NCBI GenBank assembly: GCA_964343305.1
Contig: CAYFJO010000029.1
Coordinates: 1-48,094 of the forward strand
Source of the DNA: CAYFJO01 sp964343305
Lineage (GTDB): Bacteria > Planctomycetota > Planctomycetia > Pirellulales > Pirellulaceae
DNA length: 48,094 nt
Direction: 5' to 3'
Made by a program: the position numbers and the translations under genes. Every line of letters starts with the position of its first letter. Within the stretch, counting starts at the first letter, position 1. Positions 1 to 9,696 of the stretch are shown here, one piece after another. The notes under the pieces were generated by a model. That model made no database searches and had not been told where the DNA came from. It was given only the letters and a program-made list of their open reading frames with translations.

Positions 1-2
1 AT

Positions 3-3000
3 CTGGAAATTCGATTGGCCAAAACGCTCGACCAGATGACCGATCGTCCGGCTGCGGCCCAGGCGTATCAGACGATTTGGAAGCGGCAAGGAAACGCCGT
101 TGTCGGCCGCGAGTCCGGCGTTCGAGCGATCGAAGTGTTCGCGCAAGCAGGCGGCAAGGAAAACATTACCTCGGCCGCCGAACTCGCCGAGCAGATGCAC
201 GAAAAACTGCCTGGCCAATTCGCAACACAAGTTGGTTGGCGCGGTTTCAACGAATGGCGGCGCATCAGTGAATGGGCCAAGAGCAATCTGCTGGGCAACA
301 AGCTGGTCAAGAAAGGTATTGGCAACGACAAAAAACTTGAACGCGAATTGCACTGGCTGATGGGTTCGAACTATCGCAGCCTCGGCCAACACGCCAATGC
401 GGTGGTCAGTCTTCGCAAGGCACACAGCCTAGGCGGCGATCGGCAAGACATTCATTATTACTTGATCGAAGCCTTGCACAACTCACAGTGCAAGCCGAAC
501 GAGATCGAGCCGGTGGTCGCTGAATACACGACGCGATACGCGGATCGCGCCGATCGGTTCAACCGCCAGTCGCTGGTACCCCACGCGTATCTTCGCGCGG
601 AGAACAAACCGAAAGCACTCCAACTCTACACAACGCTGATCAACGACGACGCGATTTCGTACAACAACGCGTCGGCGTTTGTCCAGAACATCGGCGCCGA
701 GCCGGCCGACTTTGCCAAAGCCGAACAATTGTTGCGCGCGGCCATCGGCAAGAACCAAAAACACGCCTACTACTTGCGATATGTGCTGGCGTTCAACGTG
801 TATCGTGACCGGATGAAGGACAAAGCGAAATGCAAAGCGACGTTGCGCGAATTGGTCGACGATCCGCAAGTCGATGGATCGTACGTGACGCAAGCCGCCC
901 AGTGGTTGTTGGACAACGCGGCGGACGATAACGAGTTTAACGTGGATCTGAAACGGATCCTCGATTCGCGGTCGAAGCACATGCACTTCATTTCGTTTCG
1001 CGGTTTTCCGGCGGGATGGATCAAGTCCAAAGCCCGCATCAAAGAGTTGAAAGATCGCGCGGCGCTCGTCAAGGCCGAAGTCGGCAAACGTGATGCCGAT
1101 CCGGTCGCTCAATTGTGGCTCAAGACCCGAGGTGGATACAGTTCGAACGAGGCCAAGGTTCGTGATGAATTGCTGGCGCCGAACATCGTCAGCAAGCTGC
1201 AAATAGATGAAATCCGCTGGCTGCTTCAACTCCAAGGCTATTACTATCGGCGCTACGCCGGTTCGAACAATCGCAAGATCTCGGCCGACCGGTATGGCGA
1301 ACTCGCTCGACGGCATCCCGACAATTTTCAGTACGCCGTCTGGTATTTGCAATCGGCGACCGACTATGCCGAGCCGGAAATCAAAAAGCACGCCGCGTTG
1401 CACATCATGAAACTCGATCCCCAGTGGCTGGATGCCGACCTTTGGCGGCGAGTGATGGTCGCGGCCGATGTGAGCAAAGAGAAGGCATTCGGCCAGCAGG
1501 CGCTCGCATGGATTCAAAAGTCGCAGCAGAAATTCGGAACAAACACGGGCTACGCGTCGTACATCGGCGATGTGTTGACACGGCTTGAATTAGCCGAGGA
1601 CGCCCGTAAATACTGGCACGCAAATTTCTTGCTCGACCCGCAGAACGTCGAGTCGCGGGAGTGTGCCAATCGATTGCTGCAAGAGATGGAAGAGCCGCAG
1701 AAGATGCAGGCACTCACTGTCTTGATTGGCAACGACACAGACTTCCACGGCCGCTACGCCCAATGGTTGGCCGATATCTATTTCAAGCAAAACGACCTCA
1801 ACAAGTTTGAAAAAGTGCTTCGCGATTCGCGCACGCGTCAAGATGGCCGGCCAATGCGGGGTTGGGATTTGGAAGTCGGCACGCTGCAGAGCTGGCTCGA
1901 CTCGATCCGCGCCAACCAGGAGGCCAGCGACGAGGATAAGGATCGTGTTTACAAAATCGTCCGCGACATGCGGCTGCGATATGCATCGGCGGCGGCCGAG
2001 ATGGCGATTCTGGAAAAGACACCGCCGGATTCCATGGCGCCGATGCAGTGGCTGCTGGTCCATCAAGGTCCAACGCGGATCACGGGCAACGAGTCTTACG
2101 ATTGGGATCGTCTGGTGCCATACGCGCAGGGGGCGATTCAGCGAAAAGACTACGTTGCTGCCGCAACACTCGTAACGGGGATGCTGGCCAATATCAGCAA
2201 CGCAGGCGAGCCGCGATTCAAAGCGGGTCGCGCCATGATTTCACAGTGTTATTCGCGGATGGGCAGCGTTGGTTTGACAATCGATGAGAACAGCCCGATC
2301 GCTCCGTTGCTTCAGGCGGCGTTGTACTTGAGATTGGGTGACGAAAACCTGGCGTTCGATACCTATCATGAAAACCGCGCGCTGTTCAACGAACATCGCA
2401 ACGAGATTCCCACGGACTTGCTGACGTTTGTTTGCGAAAGACTGATTGCCGCCAGTGGCGATGAAAACCACGACCTGGTCGAAGAAACCTTGCGAGGTTG
2501 GCTGGTCCAGTTCAGCGAATCGACGCAACACACGCCTGAGGTCAAAGCACAGATTCAATTGTTGCTCGCGCGAAACTATTTTGGTGCCCAGCGATATGAC
2601 GTCGCCCGCAGCGAGTTTACGACGGTCATGAATCGCTACCCAGAAACGCTACAAGCGGTCGAAGCGGAGTTTGGCATTGCCGAGACGTTCATGTCTCAAA
2701 AAGTGTACGACCAAGCCGAACAAGTTTTCGAAAAACTGGCCAACAGCCAGGACGCCAGCGTCGTGATTCGGGCCGAATTCTTGCGAGGCGTGTTGGCATT
2801 TCGTCGCGGAGACAACGATGATGCTCGTGGGATTTTCCGAGCGGTGCTCGAACGTGTGCCCGACGTGGAACTCGCCAACAAGGCACTTTTCAACCTGTCC
2901 GAAGTCTATGGCATCGAAGAAAAGTATCTTGACCAGCTCAATCTGCTCCGCACGGTTGGCCGTTTGGGCAGTGTGAGCAAACGTTTGCACTCGCCGGGTT

Positions 3001-6000
3001 TGCCACTGTCGGTGGTTGTCCATGACAGTGATCTGGGCATAAGCCGCGGCCATAGCCGGATTGCCGTGATTGTCACGACCCAGCCGGGCGGCGATAAAGA
3101 GACGATTTTCCTGACCAGTTCCGGTGCAGGCAAAGGGCTGTTCCGCGCGGATCTCGAAACGGCGCTGGGCGGTGCGGCACAAGGCGACAAGGTTCTGCAG
3201 TTGACGGGCAACGACGTCATCAAGAGCGATTATCCGGACGAGTTCAAGGCGGATTTCAAAAACGTGCCGCTTTCCGACGTCGAAATTCGCGTCGCGTCGA
3301 GTGCCGTGTTTGAAGTTTCGAGCAGCCAGATCGTGGATGCCGAAGAAGAAACGTTCAGCCAACGACTGGAACGAGAAACACGCGAGCAAGAGGAAGCCGA
3401 CGAGCGCGTGTCGCAAGATCGGCCGGTCAATCAAATCAAGCCGGGCAACCCGGTTTATTTGCGAGTCAAGGACGGTGATCGCGACTTGACGAACGACGCC
3501 GATATGGTGGTCGTCAAACTTGCCGCTGATAACGGCGACGAAGTGCAAGCGCGACTGAAAGAAACCGGCCCGCATACGGGCATCTTTGAAGGCTCCATCA
3601 TGTCGGACGAGCTTCCCGCGGGTGCCTTGGCAAGCGATACATCGATCGAGTACAGCCCTTTAATGGCGATCGATCGCGACGAAAAAACAACATGGCTCAG
3701 CGAGCCCAACGGCGCGACGCCAAAAATGCTGACCATCGACATGAAGGACTTGAAGCTTGTCTCGAAAGTGCGGATTCACACGCCGAACCCAGACGAGAAC
3801 GCGCCGGTGCGCGGCACGTTGCTGGGCAGCAACGACGGTGAGTTCTGGTTCCGTCTGTCAGGACATCCGGAGTTGCCCGTCGCCACGCCGATCGTCGACG
3901 AACCGTTTGGCCAGATGAAACGCCGTGTCTACAACGGCAACGTGTACAGCTACACGACGTGGAGCCAGATTGTCAGCCTCAGCAAGAACAGCGCTCCGAT
4001 CGACGAGGAAGAGTGCGAGGAATTGACCTGGACGCGACCCGAAGAAGAAGGTCAGAAGAAAGCATTCGGGGTCATTTGGCACGGCAAGTTTGTCCAGCCT
4101 CGCGACGGTGCCGTGCGGTTCCTGGTGCAGGGTTATACGACGGCGCTGGGAATCAACGGCCGATTGGAACTGCCCGTTGCTCGCGGAAATCGCACTGTCG
4201 ACGTGTGGCTCGACGCCGGTGCCCACGATCTGGTGATCTTCTCCGCCGCCTCGGCTGGTTCGCAAGTGGCCGAAGCGAAGGTGGCCCGCGCCGACCTGAA
4301 TTCCGAGCAAGTGCAATTGGTGCCGTTCCGCGAGTCGGACTTTGATTTGACCGACGCGGTTGTCAAAGCGGAAACAACCACCGGCGAAACGGCCGAGGCT
4401 GAAGAGAATCCACCAGAGCGTACGGTGATCGACAACGTGTGGGAGTTCAACTTTACCCCGCGCGAAGTTCGGCACGTTCGATTCGTGATCGACGAGTATC
4501 TTGGCGAAGCGGTGGCGATCAACCATTTTGAGATTAGCGACGGTGGCAGCGTTCCGTATATTCCGACCGAAAGCGATGTGTTGTCGCTGGCCGGCAACGA
4601 CACGCTGGAGATTGCCGGCGGCGACGTTGTTACGGCAACTTACACCGACGAGTTTACGATGACCGAGTCGGGCAACAGTCAGTTGTTGTCCGAAGAATTG
4701 ACGGCCACGTATTACAACGCCGAAGTCGCGCCGATTGCCTATGACTTTTCGCGCAGCAGAGGCGGTGGCGTCGCGACGACTCGCAAAGAGCTGTTGCGGA
4801 TCGATCCGGGCGAACGGATCATTTTCGAAATCGTCGACTACGACGAAGACACGACCGCCGAGCGCGACACGATCAAGTTCGAAGTCATGGTGAATGACGG
4901 CGACTCGATCGAGCTTGAAGCGGCCGAGACCGACGCCTTCACGGGCATCTTTACCAAAGAAGTCGACACGACGAAGGGCAACGAAGATGGCAAGCTGAGC
5001 ATCAAGCAAGGCGATCGCATTTACTGCCGTTACCGCGACACGCAAAACACGTTTCCCGGCCATTCGGTCCCGCGCGAAACCGTGGTTTATGTGAACGAAC
5101 CGACCGAAGGGGTTGTGAAGATTTTACCTTCGCGCGTCGAAATGCCGCCCGAAGGAAGTCGAGCCACACCGCAGTTCATCTACCTCGAACCGATCGAAGG
5201 CGAGGCGAGCGGAGTCGCGCTTGAAGCGCCGATCACGGTCGAAGTGATCGATCCCGACCAGGCGAAGGACAGCCGTAGCTCGGTCATTGTGAAGCTCCAG
5301 ACATCCGACGGTGCCACTGTTGATGTGAAGTGCGAAATCTCCGAAGCCTTCGCGGATGACCTGCCCGTGGTCGAAAATCCGGCGTTGCTCGAAGGGCGAT
5401 TCGTTGGCCAGATCATCATGCAACTGGGCGGCAAAGACAGCGCGGACATTATTCCGCTCACGTTGGAAATGCCGCGTAACTTGATTGGCGAGCCAGTGAT
5501 GGATGAGGAAGACGAAGGCGACGGTCTCCGCAATCTCGTCACGCGTGTGCTGAACTTGACCGGCAAGGACATGATCACCGCGACCTACAACGATGAACTG
5601 AGGCCAAGCGGCAGCCCCATCGATCGCGAAGCCAGCGGCCGAATGATTGTCGACGGAACACTCGCCTGCACCGATCCAGAATACGTAGATCCGATTGAAA
5701 AGCTCCACGTTGGCGAACGGATGTATCTGAAGGTGGTCGACGCCGATCGCGACGCAAGCGATGAACGAGACGCGGTCTCGGTCGAGATTACGACCGACAC
5801 GGGTGAGAAGGAAGCCTACGAGCTGGTCGAGACGCTCGCTCACAGCGGCATCTTTACCGGCTCGATTATCCTCAAAGCATCGGATGAGCCGACGCCCGGA
5901 AACTTGAACGTGGACGAACCATCGGCCGAGTGTTATTTCGGCGACACGATCAAACTTCGTTATGTCGATGAAACGGCCAGCACGGATTCGGGCACGTTGG

Positions 6001-6875
6001 AATTGACGCAGGATGTGCCGGTCGTGATCGGCACGAATGGTCTATTGATGGCGTTTACCAAGACATTCGATGACGAAAACCTGGCGGTTGAAACCAAGTT
6101 CCACATCGCCGAGAGTTACTTTGAGCTGTTCAAGAGCCACAAGGATCTTGGCCGGGACGAAGATCAAAAATTGGACCTTGAATCGGGCCGACGCGTTTTG
6201 CGCGAAGTGATGGAAGATTATCCCGATCCCAAGTACGCGCCGCGAATCGCCTATTTGCTCGGCCAATTCGCGCAAGAGTTGCAGCAATGGGATGAGGCAA
6301 TCAAGTCCTACGAATTGATCATCCGCCAATACTCCGATCATGCCCTGGCGGCTGACGCACAATACAAGCTCGCGCAAACGTACGAAGAAGCCGGCGACTT
6401 TGACGAGGCGCTGGAAGGCTACGTGACGCTGGCGGCGACTTATCCGAAGAGTCCGTTGATTGCCAGCGTGATGATTCGCATTGCCGACCATTTTTACAAA
6501 GCCGAAGAGTACGACATCGCAGCCCAGGTCGGTGAGAAATTCATGGAGAAATTCGAAGGCCATGAGCACGCCCCGCGCCTCGCATTCCGGGTGGGCCAGT
6601 GCCATTACAAGGCGGAAGATTTCCGCACGGCCGCCGAATCGTTTGACGTTTTTGCGAAGAAATTCCCTGACGACGAGTTGTGTTCCCAAGCGTTGTTTTG
6701 GTCTGGCGAAAGTTATCGCATGGCCCGCAACACGCAGGTGGCGTTCCAACGCTACAATCGATGTCGTTGGGACTTCCCCGCCAGCGAAGCCGCCCGATTT
6801 GCCCGCGGCCGCTTAACCCTGCCCGAAATGATTCAACAATTCGAAGCCGCTCTCCAGGAGTTGGACGACAATTGA
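3..6875 (+). CDS. Giant TPR and beta-module envelope protein, 5' partial
   Basis: The reading frame is open to the left edge (CTG GAA ATT CGA before a TTG at 15), so the true start lies outside the window. At least 2286 residues are visible. Residues about 1-1000, numbered from the TTG, are helical TPR-like repeats. From about 1060 to 2000 there are repeated beta modules, each with a GxDxxxAxYxDE strand followed by a segment ending TGIFxGxI. A discoidin-like segment (about 1209-1285) and a PA14-like segment (about 1350-1415) sit between them. The last 270 residues are again TPRs of the YbgF/BamD style. Inference: a periplasmic or surface scaffold working with the ExbB/ExbD genes that follow. 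The gap to the next gene is 239 bases and holds two palindromes. No catalytic motif was seen and the exact role is unknown. Confidence 0.85.
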   Translation: MEIRLAKTLDQMTDRPAAAQAYQTIWKRQGNAVVGRESGVRAIEVFAQAGGKENITSAAELAEQMHEKLPGQFATQVGWRGFNEWRRISEWAKSNLLGNKLVKKGIGNDKKLERELHWLMGSNYRSLGQHANAVVSLRKAHSLGGDRQDIHYYLIEALHNSQCKPNEIEPVVAEYTTRYADRADRFNRQSLVPHAYLRAENKPKALQLYTTLINDDAISYNNASAFVQNIGAEPADFAKAEQLLRAAIGKNQKHAYYLRYVLAFNVYRDRMKDKAKCKATLRELVDDPQVDGSYVTQAAQWLLDNAADDNEFNVDLKRILDSRSKHMHFISFRGFPAGWIKSKARIKELKDRAALVKAEVGKRDADPVAQLWLKTRGGYSSNEAKVRDELLAPNIVSKLQIDEIRWLLQLQGYYYRRYAGSNNRKISADRYGELARRHPDNFQYAVWYLQSATDYAEPEIKKHAALHIMKLDPQWLDADLWRRVMVAADVSKEKAFGQQALAWIQKSQQKFGTNTGYASYIGDVLTRLELAEDARKYWHANFLLDPQNVESRECANRLLQEMEEPQKMQALTVLIGNDTDFHGRYAQWLADIYFKQNDLNKFEKVLRDSRTRQDGRPMRGWDLEVGTLQSWLDSIRANQEASDEDKDRVYKIVRDMRLRYASAAAEMAILEKTPPDSMAPMQWLLVHQGPTRITGNESYDWDRLVPYAQGAIQRKDYVAAATLVTGMLANISNAGEPRFKAGRAMISQCYSRMGSVGLTIDENSPIAPLLQAALYLRLGDENLAFDTYHENRALFNEHRNEIPTDLLTFVCERLIAASGDENHDLVEETLRGWLVQFSESTQHTPEVKAQIQLLLARNYFGAQRYDVARSEFTTVMNRYPETLQAVEAEFGIAETFMSQKVYDQAEQVFEKLANSQDASVVIRAEFLRGVLAFRRGDNDDARGIFRAVLERVPDVELANKALFNLSEVYGIEEKYLDQLNLLRTVGRLGSVSKRLHSPGLPLSVVVHDSDLGISRGHSRIAVIVTTQPGGDKETIFLTSSGAGKGLFRADLETALGGAAQGDKVLQLTGNDVIKSDYPDEFKADFKNVPLSDVEIRVASSAVFEVSSSQIVDAEEETFSQRLERETREQEEADERVSQDRPVNQIKPGNPVYLRVKDGDRDLTNDADMVVVKLAADNGDEVQARLKETGPHTGIFEGSIMSDELPAGALASDTSIEYSPLMAIDRDEKTTWLSEPNGATPKMLTIDMKDLKLVSKVRIHTPNPDENAPVRGTLLGSNDGEFWFRLSGHPELPVATPIVDEPFGQMKRRVYNGNVYSYTTWSQIVSLSKNSAPIDEEECEELTWTRPEEEGQKKAFGVIWHGKFVQPRDGAVRFLVQGYTTALGINGRLELPVARGNRTVDVWLDAGAHDLVIFSAASAGSQVAEAKVARADLNSEQVQLVPFRESDFDLTDAVVKAETTTGETAEAEENPPERTVIDNVWEFNFTPREVRHVRFVIDEYLGEAVAINHFEISDGGSVPYIPTESDVLSLAGNDTLEIAGGDVVTATYTDEFTMTESGNSQLLSEELTATYYNAEVAPIAYDFSRSRGGGVATTRKELLRIDPGERIIFEIVDYDEDTTAERDTIKFEVMVNDGDSIELEAAETDAFTGIFTKEVDTTKGNEDGKLSIKQGDRIYCRYRDTQNTFPGHSVPRETVVYVNEPTEGVVKILPSRVEMPPEGSRATPQFIYLEPIEGEASGVALEAPITVEVIDPDQAKDSRSSVIVKLQTSDGATVDVKCEISEAFADDLPVVENPALLEGRFVGQIIMQLGGKDSADIIPLTLEMPRNLIGEPVMDEEDEGDGLRNLVTRVLNLTGKDMITATYNDELRPSGSPIDREASGRMIVDGTLACTDPEYVDPIEKLHVGERMYLKVVDADRDASDERDAVSVEITTDTGEKEAYELVETLAHSGIFTGSIILKASDEPTPGNLNVDEPSAECYFGDTIKLRYVDETASTDSGTLELTQDVPVVIGTNGLLMAFTKTFDDENLAVETKFHIAESYFELFKSHKDLGRDEDQKLDLESGRRVLREVMEDYPDPKYAPRIAYLLGQFAQELQQWDEAIKSYELIIRQYSDHALAADAQYKLAQTYEEAGDFDEALEGYVTLAATYPKSPLIASVMIRIADHFYKAEEYDIAAQVGEKFMEKFEGHEHAPRLAFRVGQCHYKAEDFRTAAESFDVFAKKFPDDELCSQALFWSGESYRMARNTQVAFQRYNRCRWDFPASEAARFARGRLTLPEMIQQFEAALQELDDN

Positions 6876-6962
6876 CCCATCGTGAATTCGACTCAATTTT
6901 TCGCCAATAGCTGGTAACAGACGCATGGCGAAGCGACAATTGATAGTAGTTGCGATGACAAC

Positions 6963-7033
6963 GTAGGATGGCTTTCCAAAGTTGTCTATTGTCTGTGCCA
7001 GCAAATCGTATCGGCTTTGAAATGCCATCCTAC
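6963..7033. repeat. Intergenic inverted repeat, GTAGGATGGC type
   Basis: Arms 6963-6981 and 7015-7033 pair at 17 of 19 positions around a loop of 33 bases. The outer part GTAGGATGGC/GCCATCCTAC is perfect. It lies just after the giant TPR gene and could act as a 3' hairpin or be a dispersed palindromic element. Related sequences occur elsewhere in the window. Confidence 0.75.
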
Positions 7034-7043
7034 CTATTTGCTA

Positions 7044-7094
7044 CAAGCCCGACGCGCGAGCGAGGGATTGTCCCTCGCTGGGGCATCGGGCTTG
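7044..7094. repeat. Intergenic inverted repeat, CCCGAxGC..AGCGAGGGA type
   Basis: Arms 7044-7067 and 7071-7094 are complementary apart from a few central bases, with a 3-base loop. The same core occurs at 15504-15561 and, shorter, at 28268-28319. It lies about 20 bases upstream of the ExbB start, so it may influence expression of the downstream genes. Confidence 0.75.
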
Positions 7095-7114
7095 TGTAGT
7101 TGTGAGATTTTGCG

Positions 7115-8068
7115 ATGTACCGAATTGCTTTTTCGTTTTATCTGGTCTTAACTTTTGGCGTTTCGACGTTGGCTCAGGATGCGGCTGACGAGTTGCTCGG
7201 TGGCGACTCGGAGCCGGAGACGCCGGCCGAACAGCCTGCGACACCGCCGCCCGCTGACGACACGGCGACTGAACCAGATGCTCCGAACGATGCAAACGAT
7301 GCGACCGATGCGGCCGAGGAAGGAGCAACGGACGAGGAAGCGGGCGACGAATCGGCGAGCACTGAAGGATCGTCAATATTCGATTGGCTCGACGACTTGA
7401 CGAGTGCCGGTGCGCTGGGGCTGGTTCGTCGAGGTGGCGTGTTCATGTGGCCCATTTTGCTGATGGCGATTATTGCGATGGGAGTGCTGATCGAGCGGTA
7501 TCGGAGTTTGAAGATGCTCAACACGGATACTTCCACCCTGCGTCATCAAGTGCACCAATTGCTTGAGGCAGACCGGGTTGAGGATGCGTTGCAACTCTGC
7601 GAACGAGAGGAAGGGCCCGTGCCGGCTGTGCTGGGTGCCGGTTTGCGAAAGTATCTCGTGCTGCGGCGATTGCGTCACGATCCGGCGCGAATCGAAGAGC
7701 AGGTGATCAAGGCGATGGAAGACTATGGTGTTCATATCGTTGCGGCGTTGGAAAGACACCTGCCAATCTTGGGGACGATTGCCAGCGTCGCGCCAACGCT
7801 CGGTTTTCTGGGAACCGTCGCGGGCATGATCACGTCGTTCGACGACATCCAAGCCAAAATGGGCGAGATGAATATTGTCGAAGCGGCGGCCGGCGGTATC
7901 AGCGTTGCGTTGTTGACGACGTGTTTTGGATTGATCGTCGGGATTCCGGCGTTCATGGCTTATAACTATTTCAACAGTGTGATTAATCGGTTTGTGCTGG
8001 ATGTTGAAGAGTCGGCCAGTGAGTTGATTGAAGGAGTCACGCTGCAATTGGCGTTGAGTAAGACGTAG
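7115..8068 (+). CDS. MotA/TolQ/ExbB proton channel protein
   Basis: This 317-residue inner membrane protein should form the pentameric channel of an ExbB/ExbD motor that turns proton flow into force on a periplasmic partner. It begins with a signal-like segment (MYRIAFSFYLVLTFGVSTLAQ), then an acidic Ala/Asp/Glu linker to about residue 100. The three family helices follow at about 108-130, 215-239 and 259-285. The last two carry the typical Thr/Pro/Gly pattern (APTLGFLGTVAGMI and GGISVALLTTCFGLIVGIP). The extra exported N-terminus is common in planctomycete and Bacteroidetes versions. Two ExbD genes follow directly, so an operon is likely. The family is secure; the cargo or partner is not known. 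Confidence 0.9.
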   Translation: MYRIAFSFYLVLTFGVSTLAQDAADELLGGDSEPETPAEQPATPPPADDTATEPDAPNDANDATDAAEEGATDEEAGDESASTEGSSIFDWLDDLTSAGALGLVRRGGVFMWPILLMAIIAMGVLIERYRSLKMLNTDTSTLRHQVHQLLEADRVEDALQLCEREEGPVPAVLGAGLRKYLVLRRLRHDPARIEEQVIKAMEDYGVHIVAALERHLPILGTIASVAPTLGFLGTVAGMITSFDDIQAKMGEMNIVEAAAGGISVALLTTCFGLIVGIPAFMAYNYFNSVINRFVLDVEESASELIEGVTLQLALSKT

Positions 8069-8073
8069 GATTG

Positions 8074-8099
8074 TCGCCTTTCGCTCCGCGAAAGGGCGA
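8074..8099. repeat. Short inverted repeat before exbD
   Basis: The arms CGCCTTTCGC and GCGAAAGGGCG flank a short TCC loop, with one bulged base. It sits between the ExbB stop and the ATG of the first ExbD at 8110. An in-frame TTG at 8071 would place this palindrome inside the coding sequence, which is one reason to prefer the later ATG. Confidence 0.6.
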
Positions 8100-8109
8100 G
8101 AATGAGAAC

Positions 8110-8532
8110 ATGCGAGAGCGACGATCGAAAAAACTACTTGTCGAGCCGCCGGAAAGTGCGATGGGAGACATTGCATTCAATCTGATTGTGTTCTTCCTTG
8201 TGTGTGCTTCGGTTCAGCCGGACAGTGGTCGTAAGCAGACGATTCCCAAGAGCGAAGAAAACGAACAGCAAGAACAATCGGATAACATCGAAGTGTTGTT
8301 GACGCGGCAGACAGTCGCGATCAATGGCAATCCGGTGACGATGAAAATGTTTCCCGCGGCCATCAAAGCAGCGATTGATGCCAAAATTCGCCCCGAAGAC
8401 AAAGTGGTCGTGGTGAAGAGCAAACCCGAAACGGCTTACCAGCACTGGATTACGGTGACGGCGATTATTGAAGAGTCCGGTGGCACGATTACGGTGCAGC
8501 GTGAAGAAGAACGTGAAGTGATTGTGGAGTGA
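8110..8532 (+). CDS. ExbD/TolR-type biopolymer transport protein
   Basis: A 140-residue protein with one N-terminal membrane helix and a periplasmic ExbD-like domain. The helix reads AMGDIAFNLIVFFLV. Asp20 stands where ExbD/TolR have their proton-carrying Asp, but the usual MTPMIDVVF context is replaced by MGDIAFN. The C-terminal half (PEDKVVVVKSKPETAYQHW) resembles the ExbD fold that binds the motor partner. I chose ATG 8110 over an upstream in-frame TTG at 8071 because the latter lies in a palindrome. It should pair with the ExbB at 7115 and the second ExbD at 8571 to give a heteromeric channel. Confidence 0.85.
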   Translation: MRERRSKKLLVEPPESAMGDIAFNLIVFFLVCASVQPDSGRKQTIPKSEENEQQEQSDNIEVLLTRQTVAINGNPVTMKMFPAAIKAAIDAKIRPEDKVVVVKSKPETAYQHWITVTAIIEESGGTITVQREEEREVIVE

Positions 8533-8570
8533 CCTGTGGGACGGATTAGCAATCCTACGACAAGGCAGAC

Positions 8571-8978
8571 ATGAGAATCCGACGCAGACCATCACGAACG
8601 AGCGCTGTCCCCGCCATGGCAATGGGTGACATTGCGTTTAATTTACTCATTTTTTTCGTGATTCTGGCCAAAGCTCAGGACGATAGCCATGTAAAATGGA
8701 CTCCGGCTAAAACCGACATTCTGGAGAACGCCGGACACGCCAAAGTTAGCATCATCATCAACGTTGATAACAAAGTTTTTTTAAACGGCCAGCAAGTCGG
8801 CCACGCTCAAATCGCCGCGACGATCGAAGAGATCCTCGGCAACGCCCCGTCGGGCGACCGCGTGGTGCTGTTGAAAGTTCACAATGAGGCGCCGGCTCAG
8901 CAATTTGAACCCGTGATCGAAGCGATCAGCGAAGCGGGGGGTGACCTCGTTCACATCTTGGAAAAAGATGGCAAATAG
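8571..8978 (+). CDS. Second ExbD/TolR-type protein
   Basis: A 135-residue homologue of the preceding gene. The single helix is AMAMGDIAFNLLIFFVILA, with Asp20 in the channel position and the same MGDIAFNL context. The periplasmic part (SGDRVVLLKVHNEAPAQQFEPVIEAISEAGG) matches the usual ExbD C-terminus. Two ExbD genes after one ExbB is a common planctomycete arrangement and suggests a mixed ExbD pair. The 38-base gap to the previous stop and 15-base gap to the next gene fit one transcript. Confidence 0.85.
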   Translation: MRIRRRPSRTSAVPAMAMGDIAFNLLIFFVILAKAQDDSHVKWTPAKTDILENAGHAKVSIIINVDNKVFLNGQQVGHAQIAATIEEILGNAPSGDRVVLLKVHNEAPAQQFEPVIEAISEAGGDLVHILEKDGK

Positions 8979-8993
8979 CGGAAGATATTGATT

Positions 8994-9593
8994 ATGAGCA
9001 CATCCGAACAACGCCCGCCCGAAAAACGTCCTGTTCCCCCCGAATCCCCGCCGGCAAAGCGAACGCGTCCAACGCACGCTCGTCCGCGCACCATGCAGAC
9101 TCAACCTGCCGCTCAAGTACCGGTGCAACCACAAGGCATGCAGACGAAGTTGCAGCAAACGCAAGTCGACGTGTCGGCCACGGCGGACGAGTTGCGAGAC
9201 TTTATCGCCCGTTCGCGCGGCAAGAGTCCTCAAGAAGTGTTGGGCATGATCGCACAGAGCGGCTTATTCCAAAGCACGGCCCTGGCGACGGGATTGGTCG
9301 TCGGGGTTTTGGTTTTGTTAACGATTGTTCCATACGCACTGGGCCATCGCGGCAAGCAAGACAAGTCGCCGCCCGTTGCAAAGGAAACGACAGACAACGT
9401 CAACGATTCGTCCACCACGCCCGCTGTCGATCAAGCCGCGACCGCGGATAACGAGACAGCGGCGTCGAACAACACCACGTCGACCGCCGATCCGGCACTC
9501 AAAGCACTCGGCATCGACGAAACCAAGACGGCGGACCCCGACAAAAATCCGCTCGAAAATTCGCTTGACGATCTGCTTGATAATGTTAAGTAG
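8994..9593 (+). CDS. One-TM proline/alanine-rich linker protein, unknown
   Basis: A 199-residue protein with no family I recognise. The first 45 residues are rich in Pro, Lys and Arg. Residues about 50-85 look helical and one hydrophobic helix (LATGLVVGVLVLLTIVPYAL) follows at about 93-112. The rest is a low-complexity Thr/Asp/Asn tail ending in NPLENSLDDLLDNVK. I chose ATG 8994 over a TTG two codons earlier. Lying between ExbD and DUF4159 in a tight operon, it is probably an inner membrane accessory of the same complex. A TonB-like linker is possible, but no TonB C-terminal domain is visible. Confidence 0.7.
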   Translation: MSTSEQRPPEKRPVPPESPPAKRTRPTHARPRTMQTQPAAQVPVQPQGMQTKLQQTQVDVSATADELRDFIARSRGKSPQEVLGMIAQSGLFQSTALATGLVVGVLVLLTIVPYALGHRGKQDKSPPVAKETTDNVNDSSTTPAVDQAATADNETAASNNTTSTADPALKALGIDETKTADPDKNPLENSLDDLLDNVK

Positions 9594-9599
9594 TGCTCG

Positions 9600-9680
9600 A
9601 CTTTCGAAGTTTTCTCAGAAGTCGGAAGTTTGCTGAGTTGGTTCGAGCCTTCGGAAGCTTCGGAAAACTTCCGATGTCAC
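9600..9680. repeat. Degenerate palindromic region, ACTTCCGAAG type
   Basis: The stretch between the linker protein and the DUF4159 gene contains several interlocking CTTCGGAAG and ACTTCCGA words able to form hairpins. The same words make the cleaner palindrome at 16357-16390. The boundaries are approximate. Confidence 0.45.
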
Positions 9681-9696
9681 GTCAACCTAAAACGAT

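Noticed and set aside
483..1517. Long open frame on the minus strand inside the giant TPR gene
   Set aside because: It mirrors the codon pattern of the plus-strand gene, has no recognisable domain, and similar antisense frames occur along the whole gene (for example 3858-5063).
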